Shown piece by piece: positions 7,838-16,556 of a DNA stretch of 64,000 nucleotides. A program made the position numbers and the translations under genes. The notes beneath the pieces were generated by a model. The model did no database searches and was not told the DNA's origin. It worked only from the letters and a program-made list of their open reading frames with translations. The stretch's first letter is position 1. Each line of letters starts with the position of its first letter. Source of the DNA: Marinovum algicola (GTDB taxonomy: Bacteria > Pseudomonadota > Alphaproteobacteria > Rhodobacterales > Rhodobacteraceae); assembly GCF_900109145.1 (NCBI RefSeq), contig NZ_FNYY01000002.1, forward strand, positions 372,001 through 436,000, read 5' to 3'.

Positions 7838-10167
7838 CACTTGTCCCCCCGCAGCCGCTCCACCGCCATCAGCACGCGTTCGGGGGTGGCCGGCGCATCG
7901 AGCCGCGGGCATTCGCGGTAGTCGGCGACGCTCGCCACGGCCATCGACAGCGCTTCCAGCACCGAAATGCCCAGCATGAACGGCGGCTCGCCCACGGCCT
8001 TGGACCGTTTGATGGTGCGTTCCGGGTTCACCGACCACTCGGCAAGACCCACATTGAAGATGCGCGGCGCGTCCGAGGCCAGCGGGATCTTGTAGGTCGA
8101 GGGCGCATGGGTGCGCAGCCGGCCTTGCTTGTCCCACCACAGCTCTTCGGTGGTGAGCCATCCCATGCCCTGGATGAAGGCGCCTTCCACCTGCCCCTTG
8201 TCGAGCACCGGGTTCAGCGAGCGGCCGACGTCATGCAGGATATCGGTACGCTCGACCCGGTATTCGCCGGTCAGCGTGTCGACCGAGACCTCGGAGCAGG
8301 ACGCACCATAGGCGTAGTAATAGAACGGCCGGCCACGTCCGGCAGCGCGATCCCAGTAGATATCGGGCGTCTTGTAGAAGCCCGCCGCCGAGAGATGCAC
8401 CCGCGCCATGTAGGCCGCCTTGACCAGAGCGTCGAACCCCATGACCTCGTTGCCGACCTTGACCGCATTCGGCAGGAAGATGACCGCGGCGGGGTCCACC
8501 TCCCATTTGTCCGCCGCGAACTCTACCAGCCGCGCCTTGATCTGCTCGGCCGCGTCCAGCGCCGCCATGCCGTTCAGGTCGGAGCCGGACGAGGCCGCGG
8601 TGGCCGAGGTATTGGGCACCTTCTCGGTGGTGGTCCTGGTGATCTTGATCCGGGTGATATCCACCTGGAAGGCATCCGCCACCACCTGCGCCACCTTGGT
8701 GTTGAGCCCCTGCCCCATCTCGGTGCCGCCATGGTTCAGGTGGATCGAACCATCCGAATAGACATGGATCAGGCTGCCGGCCTGGTTGTAATGCGTGGCG
8801 GTAAAGGAGATGCCGAATTTCACCGGGGTCAGGGCAATGCCGCGCTTGAGGAAGCGGCTCTGCGCGTTGAACTTCAGGATCGCCTTGCGACGGGCCTGAT
8901 AGTCGGCGCTCTTTTCCAGCTCGCCCACCAGCCGCTCGAGAATATTGTCGGTCACCTGCTGGTGATAGGGTGTCAGGTCGCGGCCCTCGGGCCCATAGAA
9001 ATTCGCCTTGCGCACCTCCAGCGGATCCTTGCCCAGCGCAAAGGCGATCTCTTCGATCATCCGCTCGGCGGCAACCACGCCCTGCGGCCCGCCAAAGCCG
9101 CGAAAGGCGGTGTTGGAGACCGTGTTGGTCTTCATCGGCCGCGAGGTCAGGCGGACATGCGGATAGAAATAGGCGTTGTCGGCATGAAACAGCGCGCGGT
9201 CGGTGACCGGGCCCGAGAGGTCCGAGGACCAGCCGCAGCGGGCGGCGAATTCGCCTTCGACCGCCTGAATGCACCCGGCCTCGTCAAACGCCACGTCGTA
9301 ATCGATGACAAAATCATGCCGCTTGCCGGTGGCGCTCATGTCCTGATCGCGGTCGGGGCGGATTTTCACCGGGCGGTCCCACTTTTTCGCCGCCAGCGCC
9401 GCGACGCAGGCAAAGAGGTTCATCTGGCTTTCCTTGCCGCCGAAGCCGCCACCCATGCGCCGCACGTTGACCGTGACCGCGTTCGACGGCACGCCCAGCA
9501 CATGCGCGACCATGTGCTGCGCCTCGCTCGGGTGCTGGGTCGAGCAATGCACCACCACATCGTCATCCTCGCCCGGAATGGCAAAGGAGATCTGCCCCTC
9601 GAGGTACATGTGATCCTGGCCACCCACGTTGAGCCGGCCGGTGATCCGGTGCGGCGCCTCGGCAAAGCCTGTCGCCACATCGCCGCGCTCGAGCTTGAGC
9701 GGATCGGTGATATGCGGATAGCCGGCCGCCTGTGCCTGCAACGGATCGAGCGCATGCGGCAGGTCCTCGACCTCCATCTGCGCCAGCTCGGCGGCGCGGC
9801 GGGCGGCGTCCCGGCTCTCGGCCACCACGGCAAACAGCGGCTGGCCGTGGAATTCGATCAGATCGGTCGGAAAGACCGGCTCGTCGTTGCGGCCGGTGGG
9901 CGAGATGTCATTGGCACCGGGAATGTCGGCGGCGGTGAGCACGCCGATCACGCCGGGCGCGGCCCGGACGGCGGAGAGATCGAGCGATCTGATCCGCGCA
10001 TGGGTGACATCGGACGTGCCAAGATAGGCATGCAGCGTGCCCGCCGGCTCGGCGATGTCGTCGCAATATTCGGCCCGGCCGGTGACATGTTTGATGGCGC
10101 TGTCGTGGCGCAGGTCGCTGTGGACGGCGCCCCGGATCGCCTCGGTGCTGGTGATCTGGTCTTTCAT
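7837..10167 (-). CDS. xdhB: Xanthine dehydrogenase, molybdopterin-binding subunit
   Basis: Catalytic subunit that hydroxylates hypoxanthine to xanthine and xanthine to urate; 776 aa, normal length. Family motifs are GRAEYCDDI near the N-terminus, GQDHMYLEGQ, MGGGFGGKES, FRGFGGPQG, and near the C-terminus KAVGEPPFMLGISVLEA, whose glutamate matches the catalytic glutamate of the Rhodobacter capsulatus enzyme. The start at 10167 has GGGAGGGACC before it. The reading frame stays open upstream to 10599, but that part lies over xdhA and lacks family similarity. It lies 13 nt after xdhA and overlaps xdhC. Confidence 0.97.
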   Translation of the reverse strand: MKDQITSTEAIRGAVHSDLRHDSAIKHVTGRAEYCDDIAEPAGTLHAYLGTSDVTHARIRSLDLSAVRAAPGVIGVLTAADIPGANDISPTGRNDEPVFPTDLIEFHGQPLFAVVAESRDAARRAAELAQMEVEDLPHALDPLQAQAAGYPHITDPLKLERGDVATGFAEAPHRITGRLNVGGQDHMYLEGQISFAIPGEDDDVVVHCSTQHPSEAQHMVAHVLGVPSNAVTVNVRRMGGGFGGKESQMNLFACVAALAAKKWDRPVKIRPDRDQDMSATGKRHDFVIDYDVAFDEAGCIQAVEGEFAARCGWSSDLSGPVTDRALFHADNAYFYPHVRLTSRPMKTNTVSNTAFRGFGGPQGVVAAERMIEEIAFALGKDPLEVRKANFYGPEGRDLTPYHQQVTDNILERLVGELEKSADYQARRKAILKFNAQSRFLKRGIALTPVKFGISFTATHYNQAGSLIHVYSDGSIHLNHGGTEMGQGLNTKVAQVVADAFQVDITRIKITRTTTEKVPNTSATAASSGSDLNGMAALDAAEQIKARLVEFAADKWEVDPAAVIFLPNAVKVGNEVMGFDALVKAAYMARVHLSAAGFYKTPDIYWDRAAGRGRPFYYYAYGASCSEVSVDTLTGEYRVERTDILHDVGRSLNPVLDKGQVEGAFIQGMGWLTTEELWWDKQGRLRTHAPSTYKIPLASDAPRIFNVGLAEWSVNPERTIKRSKAVGEPPFMLGISVLEALSMAVASVADYRECPRLDAPATPERVLMAVERLRGDK

Positions 10168-10180
10168 GGTGGTCCCTCCC

Positions 10181-11638
10181 TTATGCCACGGCCAGCCGGA
10201 CGGGCGCCTGGCCCTCCTGCTCGTGGAAAAAGCGGCGCAGCAGATTGGCGGCCGCGGCGGCACGGTATTCGGCGCTGGCGCGCCAGTCGGTGAGCGGGGT
10301 GAAATCGCCGGCAAGCGCCACGGCGGCCGCCTCGAAGGCGGTTTCGTGCCAGGCCTGGCCGACAAGGGCGGCTTCTGCCGCGACCGCACGCCTCGGCGTG
10401 GCGGCCATGCCTCCGAAGGCCAGCCTGGCATCGCTGATGATGCCGTCCTGCACCGTGACACGAAAGCCCGCGGCGACCGAGGAAATATCCTCGTCCCGGC
10501 GTTTGGATATCTTGTAGGCGGCGTGGCGCTCGCCTGCCTGCGAAAGCGGCAGGCGGATCTCCTCGACGAACTCGCCCTGCGCGCGATCCTGCTTGCCATA
10601 GTCGATGAAGAACGCCTCGAGCGGCAGCACCCGGCGCTCCGCGCCCCGACGCAGCACTACCTCGGCGCCCATGGCGATCAGCACCGGCGGGGTATCACCG
10701 ATCGGCGAGCCATTGGCGATATTGCCGCCGATGGTGCCCATGTTGCGCACCTGCCAGCCGGCGATGCGGCTCCAGTAGTCCGCCAGATGCGGGACATGTT
10801 CGGCAATCACCGGGCCAAGCTCGGAATAGCTGACCCCGGCGCCGATGCGCAGGCTGTCGCCGTCGCGGTCAATGCGCTTGAGCCCTTCGAGATGGCCGAT
10901 GAAGATCGCCGGGCTGATCGGCTTGAAGAACTTGGTCACCCAGAGCCCCACATCGGTGGCTCCGGCCACCACCGTCGCCTGCGGATACGCGGCGTAGAGC
11001 TCCGCGAAATCATCGACATCCGCCGGCAGGATGGCGCGGTTGTCCGCCGGCCCGGTCTCGACCCGCGCACCGTCGCGCAGGGCGGTGAGCGCCTCGGTCA
11101 CCGCCGCGCGCTCCCGGGTCAGCAGATCGGCGGTGGGCGTGCCGTAGCGGCTGATCGCCACGGCGGCGCGGATGATCGGGGCATAGCCGGTGCAGCGGCA
11201 GAGATTGCCCTGAATGGCGGTCTCGACCTCACCGGCCGTGGGCTCGGGCCGTTCCATCCAGAGCGCGTAAAGCGACATGACAAAGCCCGGCGTGCAGAAG
11301 CCGCATTGGCTGCCGTGAAATTCGACCATCGCCTGTTGCACCGGATGCAGCGCCCCGTCCGGCCCGCGCAGATGCTCGACGGTGACCACATGGCAACCAT
11401 CGAGCGTGGCCAGAAAGCGAATACAGGCATTGACCGCCTCATACCGCAACACGCCGCCGGCGAGCCGCCCGACCAGCACGGTGCAGGCGCCGCAATCGCC
11501 CTCGGCGCAGCCTTCCTTGGTGCCGGTCAGTCGCCGGTTGAGGCGCAGGAAATCGAGCAGGGTCTGCGCGGCAGAGACATCGGGCAGCGCCACCGGCGCC
11601 CCGTTGAGCAGAAAACGGATCTCGTTGCGGCTGTGCAT
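10181..11638 (-). CDS. xdhA: Xanthine dehydrogenase, iron-sulfur/FAD subunit
   Basis: Electron-transfer subunit, 485 aa. The plant-type [2Fe-2S] cluster is ligated by C44, C49, C52 and C72; the second cluster uses C112, C115, C147 and C149 (CGFC and CRC patterns). The FAD domain follows from about residue 190, with VVAGATDVGLWVTK and TIGGNIANGSPIGDTPP, and a CO-dehydrogenase flavoprotein C-terminal domain ends the chain. The start at 11638 follows GGGAGGAACC. It is the first gene of the xdhABC-permease-guaD operon and is divergent from a LysR regulator, which likely controls it from the 162-nt gap. Confidence 0.97.
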   Translation of the reverse strand: MHSRNEIRFLLNGAPVALPDVSAAQTLLDFLRLNRRLTGTKEGCAEGDCGACTVLVGRLAGGVLRYEAVNACIRFLATLDGCHVVTVEHLRGPDGALHPVQQAMVEFHGSQCGFCTPGFVMSLYALWMERPEPTAGEVETAIQGNLCRCTGYAPIIRAAVAISRYGTPTADLLTRERAAVTEALTALRDGARVETGPADNRAILPADVDDFAELYAAYPQATVVAGATDVGLWVTKFFKPISPAIFIGHLEGLKRIDRDGDSLRIGAGVSYSELGPVIAEHVPHLADYWSRIAGWQVRNMGTIGGNIANGSPIGDTPPVLIAMGAEVVLRRGAERRVLPLEAFFIDYGKQDRAQGEFVEEIRLPLSQAGERHAAYKISKRRDEDISSVAAGFRVTVQDGIISDARLAFGGMAATPRRAVAAEAALVGQAWHETAFEAAAVALAGDFTPLTDWRASAEYRAAAAANLLRRFFHEQEGQAPVRLAVA

Positions 11639-11800
11639 CTGGTTCCTCCCGAAGCGTGCAATGGCTTGGAAGCAGGTCTACGCCTTTTATCCTTCAACGA
11701 ATACGCCTTCAGTCGGCAAATACTTTATACGGATCGTTGATAATACACGATGCGCGGCGTTATGCTCGGGGCGAATGTCAGCCTGATGCGAGCCCTGCCA

Positions 11801-12700
11801 ATGCCTTATGTCGAAAGCCTGCGCGTCTTTGTGCGCATTGTCGAGCTGGGCTCGATCACCTCGGGCGGCCGCGATCTGCGGCTGACGCCGGCGGTGGCCT
11901 CGAAGAGGATCAAGGAGCTGGAGCGGCATCTGGGGGTGCGGCTGTTCAACCGCACCACCCGCTCGCTGACCCCCACCGAGGTGGGCCGGGTGTTTTACGA
12001 CCACGCCCGTCAGGCCCTGGCGGCGCTGGACGAGGCCGAGGCGGTGGTGGCGAATTTCTCGGACACGCCGCGCGGGGTGATCCGGGTGACCGCGCCGCTG
12101 GTGACCGGCCGGCGCATCATCGCGCCGCTGGTGCCGGAGTTCACCGATCTCTATCCGGAATGCCAGGTGCAGATGCGGTTGTCCGACCGGGCGGTGGACA
12201 TGCTGGGCGAGCGGCTCGACGTGGCGTTTTTTGTCGGCATTCCGAAGGAGTCGGGGCTGACCCTGCGCAAGATCGCCGAATGCGACCGGGTGCTCTGTGC
12301 CGCGCCGGACTATCTGGCGCGGCAGGGCGTGCCGGAGGGGCCGGACGATCTCTTGCGGCACAATTGCCTGTTGCTGCGCTATCCGCGCTCGCCGGAGTAT
12401 TTCTGGGTGCTGGAGACGCCGGCGGGGCCGCGCAAGCTCGAGGTGGCGGGGCGGTTCGACGCCGATGACAGCGATGTGCTGATCTCCTGGGCGCTGGCCG
12501 GGCGCGGCATCGCCAATATCCCACGCTTCCTGATCGCCGGGGACCTGGCCTCGGGCGCGCTTGTGGAGGTGTTGCGCGAGGCGGCGCCGAAACCCTCGAT
12601 CTTTGGCTGTCTCTATCCGCACCGACGGTTGCAGGATCCGAAAATCCGGCGGTTCGTCGAATTCATGACCGACCGCTGCCGGGGGGAGATCCTGGGCTGA
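11801..12700 (+). CDS. LysR-family transcriptional regulator
   Basis: DNA-binding regulator, 299 aa from this start. The winged HTH occupies about residues 5-65 (GSITSGGRDLRLTPAVASKR as recognition segment, then LGVRLFNRTTR), followed by a type 2 periplasmic-binding effector domain from about 90. The ATG at 11801 is preferred because LysR proteins normally begin a few residues before the first helix; in-frame ATGs at 11750, 11762 and 11786 are possible and none has a good ribosome site. It is divergent from xdhA, the usual arrangement for a LysR activator and its target, so it is probably the purine-catabolism regulator. The effector is not known. Confidence 0.85.
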   Translation: MPYVESLRVFVRIVELGSITSGGRDLRLTPAVASKRIKELERHLGVRLFNRTTRSLTPTEVGRVFYDHARQALAALDEAEAVVANFSDTPRGVIRVTAPLVTGRRIIAPLVPEFTDLYPECQVQMRLSDRAVDMLGERLDVAFFVGIPKESGLTLRKIAECDRVLCAAPDYLARQGVPEGPDDLLRHNCLLLRYPRSPEYFWVLETPAGPRKLEVAGRFDADDSDVLISWALAGRGIANIPRFLIAGDLASGALVEVLREAAPKPSIFGCLYPHRRLQDPKIRRFVEFMTDRCRGEILG

Positions 12701-12709
12701 GGCCGGGGC

Positions 12710-12773
12710 CCGGGGGCTCTGCCCCCGCCGCGGCACGCCGCGACTCCCCCGGGATATTTCCGGCCAGAAGAAG
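12710..12773 (+). repeat. Dispersed intergenic repeat, copy A
   Basis: Begins with the hairpin GGGGGCTCTGCCCCC, then a second GC-rich hairpin (CGCGGC/GCCGCG), ACTCCCCC, and the tail GGATATTTCCGGCCAGAAG. The same modules recur at 42757 and 48917. It starts about 10 nt after the LysR stop and may end that transcript or protect its 3' end. Confidence 0.75.
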
Positions 12774-12789
12774 CCCCCCTTGGGGTGGC

Positions 12790-14487
12790 TCAGCCGGGGA
12801 TGATCTCGAATTTCATCACGTCGACCATGCCACGGTCGGTGATCTTGAGCGCGGGGATCACCGGCAGGGCGAGGAAGGCGAGCTGAAGGAAGGGTTCTTC
12901 CAGGGTGACGCCGAGGGACTTGGCGGCGTCGCGCAGCTCGACGAGGTGCCGGTGGACCTCCTCGAAGGGGGCGAGGCTCATCAACCCGGCGACCGGCAGG
13001 GGCAGCTCGGCCAGGATCGCGCCATCGCGGGCGACGACGAAGCCGCCTTCGATCTCGGACAGGCGGTTGGCGGCCAGCGCCATGTCGGCGTAGTCCATGC
13101 CGACGCAGGCGATATTGTGGTGATCGTGGCAGACGGTGGAGGCGATGGCGCCGGCCCGCATGCCGAAGCCGCGCACGAAGCCGGTGGCAATATTGCCGTT
13201 CTTGCCATGGCGTTCGATGACCGCGATGCGGGCGAGGTCGCGGCTGGCGTCGGGGCGTTTGTCGCCATCCTCGATGGCGATCTCTTCCGACAGGTGGTCG
13301 GTAATGATCTTGCCCTCGATGATGCCGATCACATCCGTGGTGCTGCGGTTGCCGGTGGCGTGGAAATCGCCGGCCGCGACCCTGGGCGCCTTGACCGAGT
13401 TGCGGCCGACCACCTCGATGCCGTCACGGGCGGCGAAGGCGGCTTCGGTGACCTCCTGGCCGGCGCAGAACACGCGGGCGGCGCGACAGTCCTCGAGGCT
13501 GTCGAGCGCCACGATATCGGCGCGCAGGCCGGGCGCAATGAGGCCGCGGTCTTTCAGCCCGAAGGCCTCGGCCGCCGAAAGCGAGGCGGCGCGATAGGCG
13601 GCGAGCGGCGAAACGCCCTTTTCGATCAGCCGGCGGATCATGTAATCGAGATGGCCGTGCTCGGCGATGTCGAGCGGATTGCGGTCGTCGGTGCAGAGGC
13701 AGATGTAGGCGCTGCTGCCTTCGGTCAGCAACTCGGCCAGCGCCTCGAGATCCTTTGACACCGAGCCTTCGCGGATCAGCACCCGCATGCCCTTTTGCAG
13801 CTTTTCGCGCGCCTCTTCGGCCGTGGTCGCCTCATGTTCGGTGCGGATGCCGGCGGCGATATAGGCGTTGAGGTCGCGGCCCGAGAGCATCGGGCAATGG
13901 CCGTCGACATGGCCACCTTCGAACAGCCGCAGTTTGGCCATGGCGCGCGGATCGCGGTGGATCACGCCGGGATAGTTCATGAATTCCGCCAGGCCGATGC
14001 CGGACGGGTGGCCCATGACCTCTTCGAGATCGGCCGCCTCGATCTGCGCGCCGGCGGTTTCCATGTCGGTCGAGGGCACGCAGGAGGAAAGCTGCACGCG
14101 GATGTCCATCAGCGTGTGGGTGCTGGCCTGCTGGAAATAGCGGATGCCGTCGAGGCCGACCACATTGGCGATCTCATGCGGATCGCAGATCGCGGTGGTG
14201 ACGCCACGGGGCGCGACGCAGCGGTCGAACTCGTACGGCGTGATCAGCGAGCTTTCGATATGCAGATGGGTGTCGATGAAGCCGGGCACCAGGGTGAAGC
14301 CGCTGACATCGACGACCTCGCGGCCCTCGTAATCGGCGCCGATACCGACAATGCGGTCGCCGCAGATCGCCACGTCTCCCGGGATGCTGTCGCCGGTCAC
14401 CAGGCAGAAGATCTGGCCGCCGCGCAGCACCTTGTCGGCGGGTTCATCGCCGCGGCCCTGGGCGATGCGGGTTTCGAGATCGGTCAT
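12790..14487 (-). CDS. ade: Adenine deaminase
   Basis: Metal-dependent amidohydrolase converting adenine to hypoxanthine; 565 aa, normal for the bacterial Ade family. Motifs are [12 protein letters not shown] (first metal site), [19 protein letters not shown], the [13 protein letters not shown] segment and, in the C-terminal domain, [12 protein letters not shown]. The start at 14487 is the first ATG; AAAAGGGGC precedes it. It faces the LysR gene tail to tail with repeat copy A between them. Its product hypoxanthine is a substrate of the xanthine dehydrogenase encoded 1-7 kb away, so it completes the purine degradation set, though it lies outside the xdh operon. Confidence 0.95.
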   Translation of the reverse strand: MTDLETRIAQGRGDEPADKVLRGGQIFCLVTGDSIPGDVAICGDRIVGIGADYEGREVVDVSGFTLVPGFIDTHLHIESSLITPYEFDRCVAPRGVTTAICDPHEIANVVGLDGIRYFQQASTHTLMDIRVQLSSCVPSTDMETAGAQIEAADLEEVMGHPSGIGLAEFMNYPGVIHRDPRAMAKLRLFEGGHVDGHCPMLSGRDLNAYIAAGIRTEHEATTAEEAREKLQKGMRVLIREGSVSKDLEALAELLTEGSSAYICLCTDDRNPLDIAEHGHLDYMIRRLIEKGVSPLAAYRAASLSAAEAFGLKDRGLIAPGLRADIVALDSLEDCRAARVFCAGQEVTEAAFAARDGIEVVGRNSVKAPRVAAGDFHATGNRSTTDVIGIIEGKIITDHLSEEIAIEDGDKRPDASRDLARIAVIERHGKNGNIATGFVRGFGMRAGAIASTVCHDHHNIACVGMDYADMALAANRLSEIEGGFVVARDGAILAELPLPVAGLMSLAPFEEVHRHLVELRDAAKSLGVTLEEPFLQLAFLALPVIPALKITDRGMVDVMKFEIIPG

Positions 14488-14585
14488 GGCGTGCCCCTTT
14501 TCGTCGCTGCTTCGGCGGCGATCATAGGGGGTGCGGCGGCGGTGTCACCCGGGAAGCGCGGGCAGACTGCCCTGCCGGGCTGGCC

Positions 14586-14657
14586 GCCGCGCCCCGGAAT
14601 TGATCCGGGGTCTCTTGCGGCTGGGCGGGAGGTCCCGGCGCGGGGGCCGGGACAGGA
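14586..14657. repeat. Intergenic palindromic repeat, unit 1
   Basis: A 72-bp unit beginning GCCGCGCCCCGGA, with ATCCGGGG, CTCTTGCGGCTGGG and a terminal GGTCCCGGCGC...GCCGGGAC palindrome. It is nearly identical to the unit starting at 14691. Both lie between ade and hpd. This kind of GC-rich repeat is non-coding and common in alphaproteobacterial intergenic DNA. Confidence 0.75.
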
Positions 14658-14690
14658 GGCGCCGGAGTGCGAGGCGGCGGAACCTTCATG

Positions 14691-14760
14691 GCCGCGCCCC
14701 GGACCTGATCCGGGGCCTCTTGCGGCTGGGGGCGAGGTCCCGGCGCGGGGCCGGGACGGG
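14691..14760. repeat. Intergenic palindromic repeat, unit 2
   Basis: Second copy of the 14586 unit, 105 bp further on, differing by a few substitutions and small indels. It ends 2 nt before the hpd stop codon and could form the 3' hairpin of that transcript. Confidence 0.75.
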
Positions 14761-14761
14761 G

Positions 14762-15859
14762 TTATTTGACCGGGTCGAGCTCGCCGCTTTCGATCTGCTC
14801 CTGTTCGATCGATTCGAACAGCGCCTTGAAGTTGCCCTCGCCGAAGCCGTCATCGCCCTTGCGCTGGATGAACTCGAAAAAGATCGGGCCGATCACCGTC
14901 TTCGAGAAGATCTGCAACAGGATGCGGGTCTCGCCGCCATCGACCACGCCTTCGCCGTCGATCAGGATGCCGTGTTTCTTCATCCGGTCGATCGGCTCGT
15001 CGTGGCCGCTCACCCGGTCCCTGGACAGCTTGTAATAGGTTTCGGGCGGGCCGGGCATGAACTTGATGCCGCGGCTGGCGATCTCGTCGGTGGCGTCATA
15101 GATGTCATGCGCGCCCACCGCGATGTGCTGGATGCCCTCGCCGTTGTACTTCTTGAGATAGGCCACGATCTGGCCGGTCTCGCCCCGGTCTTCGTTGATC
15201 GGAATGCGGATGCGACCGCAGGGCGAGGTCAGCGCGCGCGAGAACAGCCCGGTGAACTTGCCCTCGATGTCGAAAAAGCGGATTTCGCGGAAATTGAACA
15301 GATCGCCGTAGAACCGGAACCAGGTGTCCATGTTGCCCTTGAAGACATTGTGGGTCAGGTGGTCGAGGTAATGGAAGCCGACGCCCTTGGGCTTGGATTG
15401 CGCGATCCAGTCGAATTCCTCGTTGTAGGGCGAGGTCTCGTAATATTGGTCGATAAAATAGATCAGGCTGCCGCCGATGCCCTTGATCGCGGGCACATCC
15501 ATCGTCTTGTCATCGCCCTCATAAGGTTCGGCGCCCTTGGCGACCGCATGGTCAAAGGCATGCTGCGCATCGACCACGCGCCAGCCCATCGCGGGCGCGC
15601 AGGGGCCGTGCTCTTCGACGAACCTGGCGGCAAAGCTGCCCGGCTCGGCGTTGATCACATAGGTGATATCGCCCTGCTGCCAGAGCTCGATCTGTTTCGA
15701 CTTGTGGTTGGCCACATGCTCATAGCCCATCTTGCCGAAGAGATCGCGCAGCGCCGAGGGCTCGGGATGGGCGAACTCGACGAATTCGAAGCCGTCGGTG
15801 CCGGCCGGGTTCTCGGCGGTGATCTTGGATTTCGGGGCATCGTGCGGGAAAGGACCCAT
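14762..15859 (-). CDS. hpd: 4-hydroxyphenylpyruvate dioxygenase
   Basis: Non-heme Fe(II) enzyme of tyrosine degradation, converting 4-hydroxyphenylpyruvate to homogentisate; 365 aa. It has two vicinal-oxygen-chelate domains. The iron ligands are recognisable as the histidine in HYLDHLTHNV, the histidine in GIQHIAVG and the glutamate in GPIFFEFIQRKG; the C-terminal helix GFGEGNFKALFESIE is typical. The start at 15859 gives an 8-nt spacing from AGGAGG; the ATG at 15865 would be only 2 nt away and the one at 15889 precedes the ribosome site. It is divergent from an Lrp/AsnC regulator. Homogentisate dioxygenase is not in the window. Confidence 0.95.
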   Translation of the reverse strand: MGPFPHDAPKSKITAENPAGTDGFEFVEFAHPEPSALRDLFGKMGYEHVANHKSKQIELWQQGDITYVINAEPGSFAARFVEEHGPCAPAMGWRVVDAQHAFDHAVAKGAEPYEGDDKTMDVPAIKGIGGSLIYFIDQYYETSPYNEEFDWIAQSKPKGVGFHYLDHLTHNVFKGNMDTWFRFYGDLFNFREIRFFDIEGKFTGLFSRALTSPCGRIRIPINEDRGETGQIVAYLKKYNGEGIQHIAVGAHDIYDATDEIASRGIKFMPGPPETYYKLSRDRVSGHDEPIDRMKKHGILIDGEGVVDGGETRILLQIFSKTVIGPIFFEFIQRKGDDGFGEGNFKALFESIEQEQIESGELDPVK

Positions 15860-15945
15860 GTGCATCTCCTCCTGTTTTCCGTTGCCCAAAGGCTAACTCC
15901 ACAGCCGGGGGCAATGTGCGCGTTCTGCGGCATGCACGACTTTCT

Positions 15946-15968
15946 TTTTGCGGGATTTCCGCGCAAAA
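15946..15968. promoter_or_regulatory. Palindrome 1 upstream of the Lrp/AsnC gene
   Basis: TTTTGCG and CGCAAAA arms separated by 9 nt, 28-50 nt upstream of the regulator start and in the shared hpd/regulator promoter region. Size and AT/GC pattern fit an Lrp-family site. Confidence 0.5.
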
Positions 15969-15971
15969 TGC

Positions 15972-15993
15972 GCGAAATACGCGGAGATTTCGC
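15972..15993. promoter_or_regulatory. Palindrome 2 upstream of the Lrp/AsnC gene
   Basis: GCGAAAT and ATTTCGC arms separated by 8 nt, ending 2 nt before the regulator ATG and covering its ribosome site. Binding here would block the regulator's own expression. Confidence 0.5.
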
Positions 15994-15995
15994 AG

Positions 15996-16451
15996 ATGCT
16001 CGATTCCATGGACCGCAGGCTCCTGGGCCTTTTGCAACAGAACGCCCATCTGACCGCCAATGAGCTGGGCGAGGCGCTGAACCTCTCGGCCAGCCAGGCC
16101 GGGCGACGACGTCAGCGGCTCGAGGCCGAGGGCTATATCCGTGCCTATGCCGCCAAGCTCGATGCGGCGCGGCTGGGGCTCGGGGTGCAGGCCTTTGTCC
16201 AGGTGCAGATGGCCAGCCAGCGGCCCGAGGATGCGCAGAGCTTTGCCCGCCTGCTGACCACCCAACCTGAGGTGGTCAGCACCTGGACGCTGACCGGAGA
16301 TGCCGATTACCTGCTCCGGGTCTATTGCGCCGATCTGGCGGCGCTCAACCGGCTGATCCACGAGGTGCTCTTGCCGCATCGGGCGGTGGCACGGGTGCAG
16401 AGCCAGATCGTGATGGACCAGCTCAAGCACGATGCGCCGCTGCCGCTCTGA
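15996..16451 (+). CDS. Lrp/AsnC-family transcriptional regulator
   Basis: Feast/famine regulator, 151 aa: an N-terminal HTH (LDSMDRRLLGLLQQNA, ANELGEALNLSASQAGRRR) and a C-terminal RAM ligand-binding domain from about residue 65 (TWTLTGDADYLLRVYCADL). The ATG at 15996 aligns with the usual family start and has GCGGAG before it; an ATG at 15948 would read through the palindromes. It is divergent from hpd, so it probably senses an aromatic amino acid or a tyrosine catabolite and controls hpd; two palindromes in the gap suggest autoregulation. Ligand and sign of control are inferred. Confidence 0.9.
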   Translation: MLDSMDRRLLGLLQQNAHLTANELGEALNLSASQAGRRRQRLEAEGYIRAYAAKLDAARLGLGVQAFVQVQMASQRPEDAQSFARLLTTQPEVVSTWTLTGDADYLLRVYCADLAALNRLIHEVLLPHRAVARVQSQIVMDQLKHDAPLPL

Positions 16452-16556
16452 CCGGGTTTTCGGGACTGTCGGGAAAATGATCGCAGGGCGGCCATGCCGG
16501 CTTGTTCAATCCTCGCCGCACCTGCAAAATAGTGTGACGCAACGGGACAGGACATC

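Noticed and set aside
8107-10293. A plus-strand open frame of 728 codons opposite xdhB
   Set aside because: Lies entirely on the antisense of xdhB, with no ribosome site and no recognisable domain.
10168-10599. A long N-terminal extension of xdhB
   Set aside because: It overlaps xdhA in another frame; the family start with a good ribosome site is at 10167.
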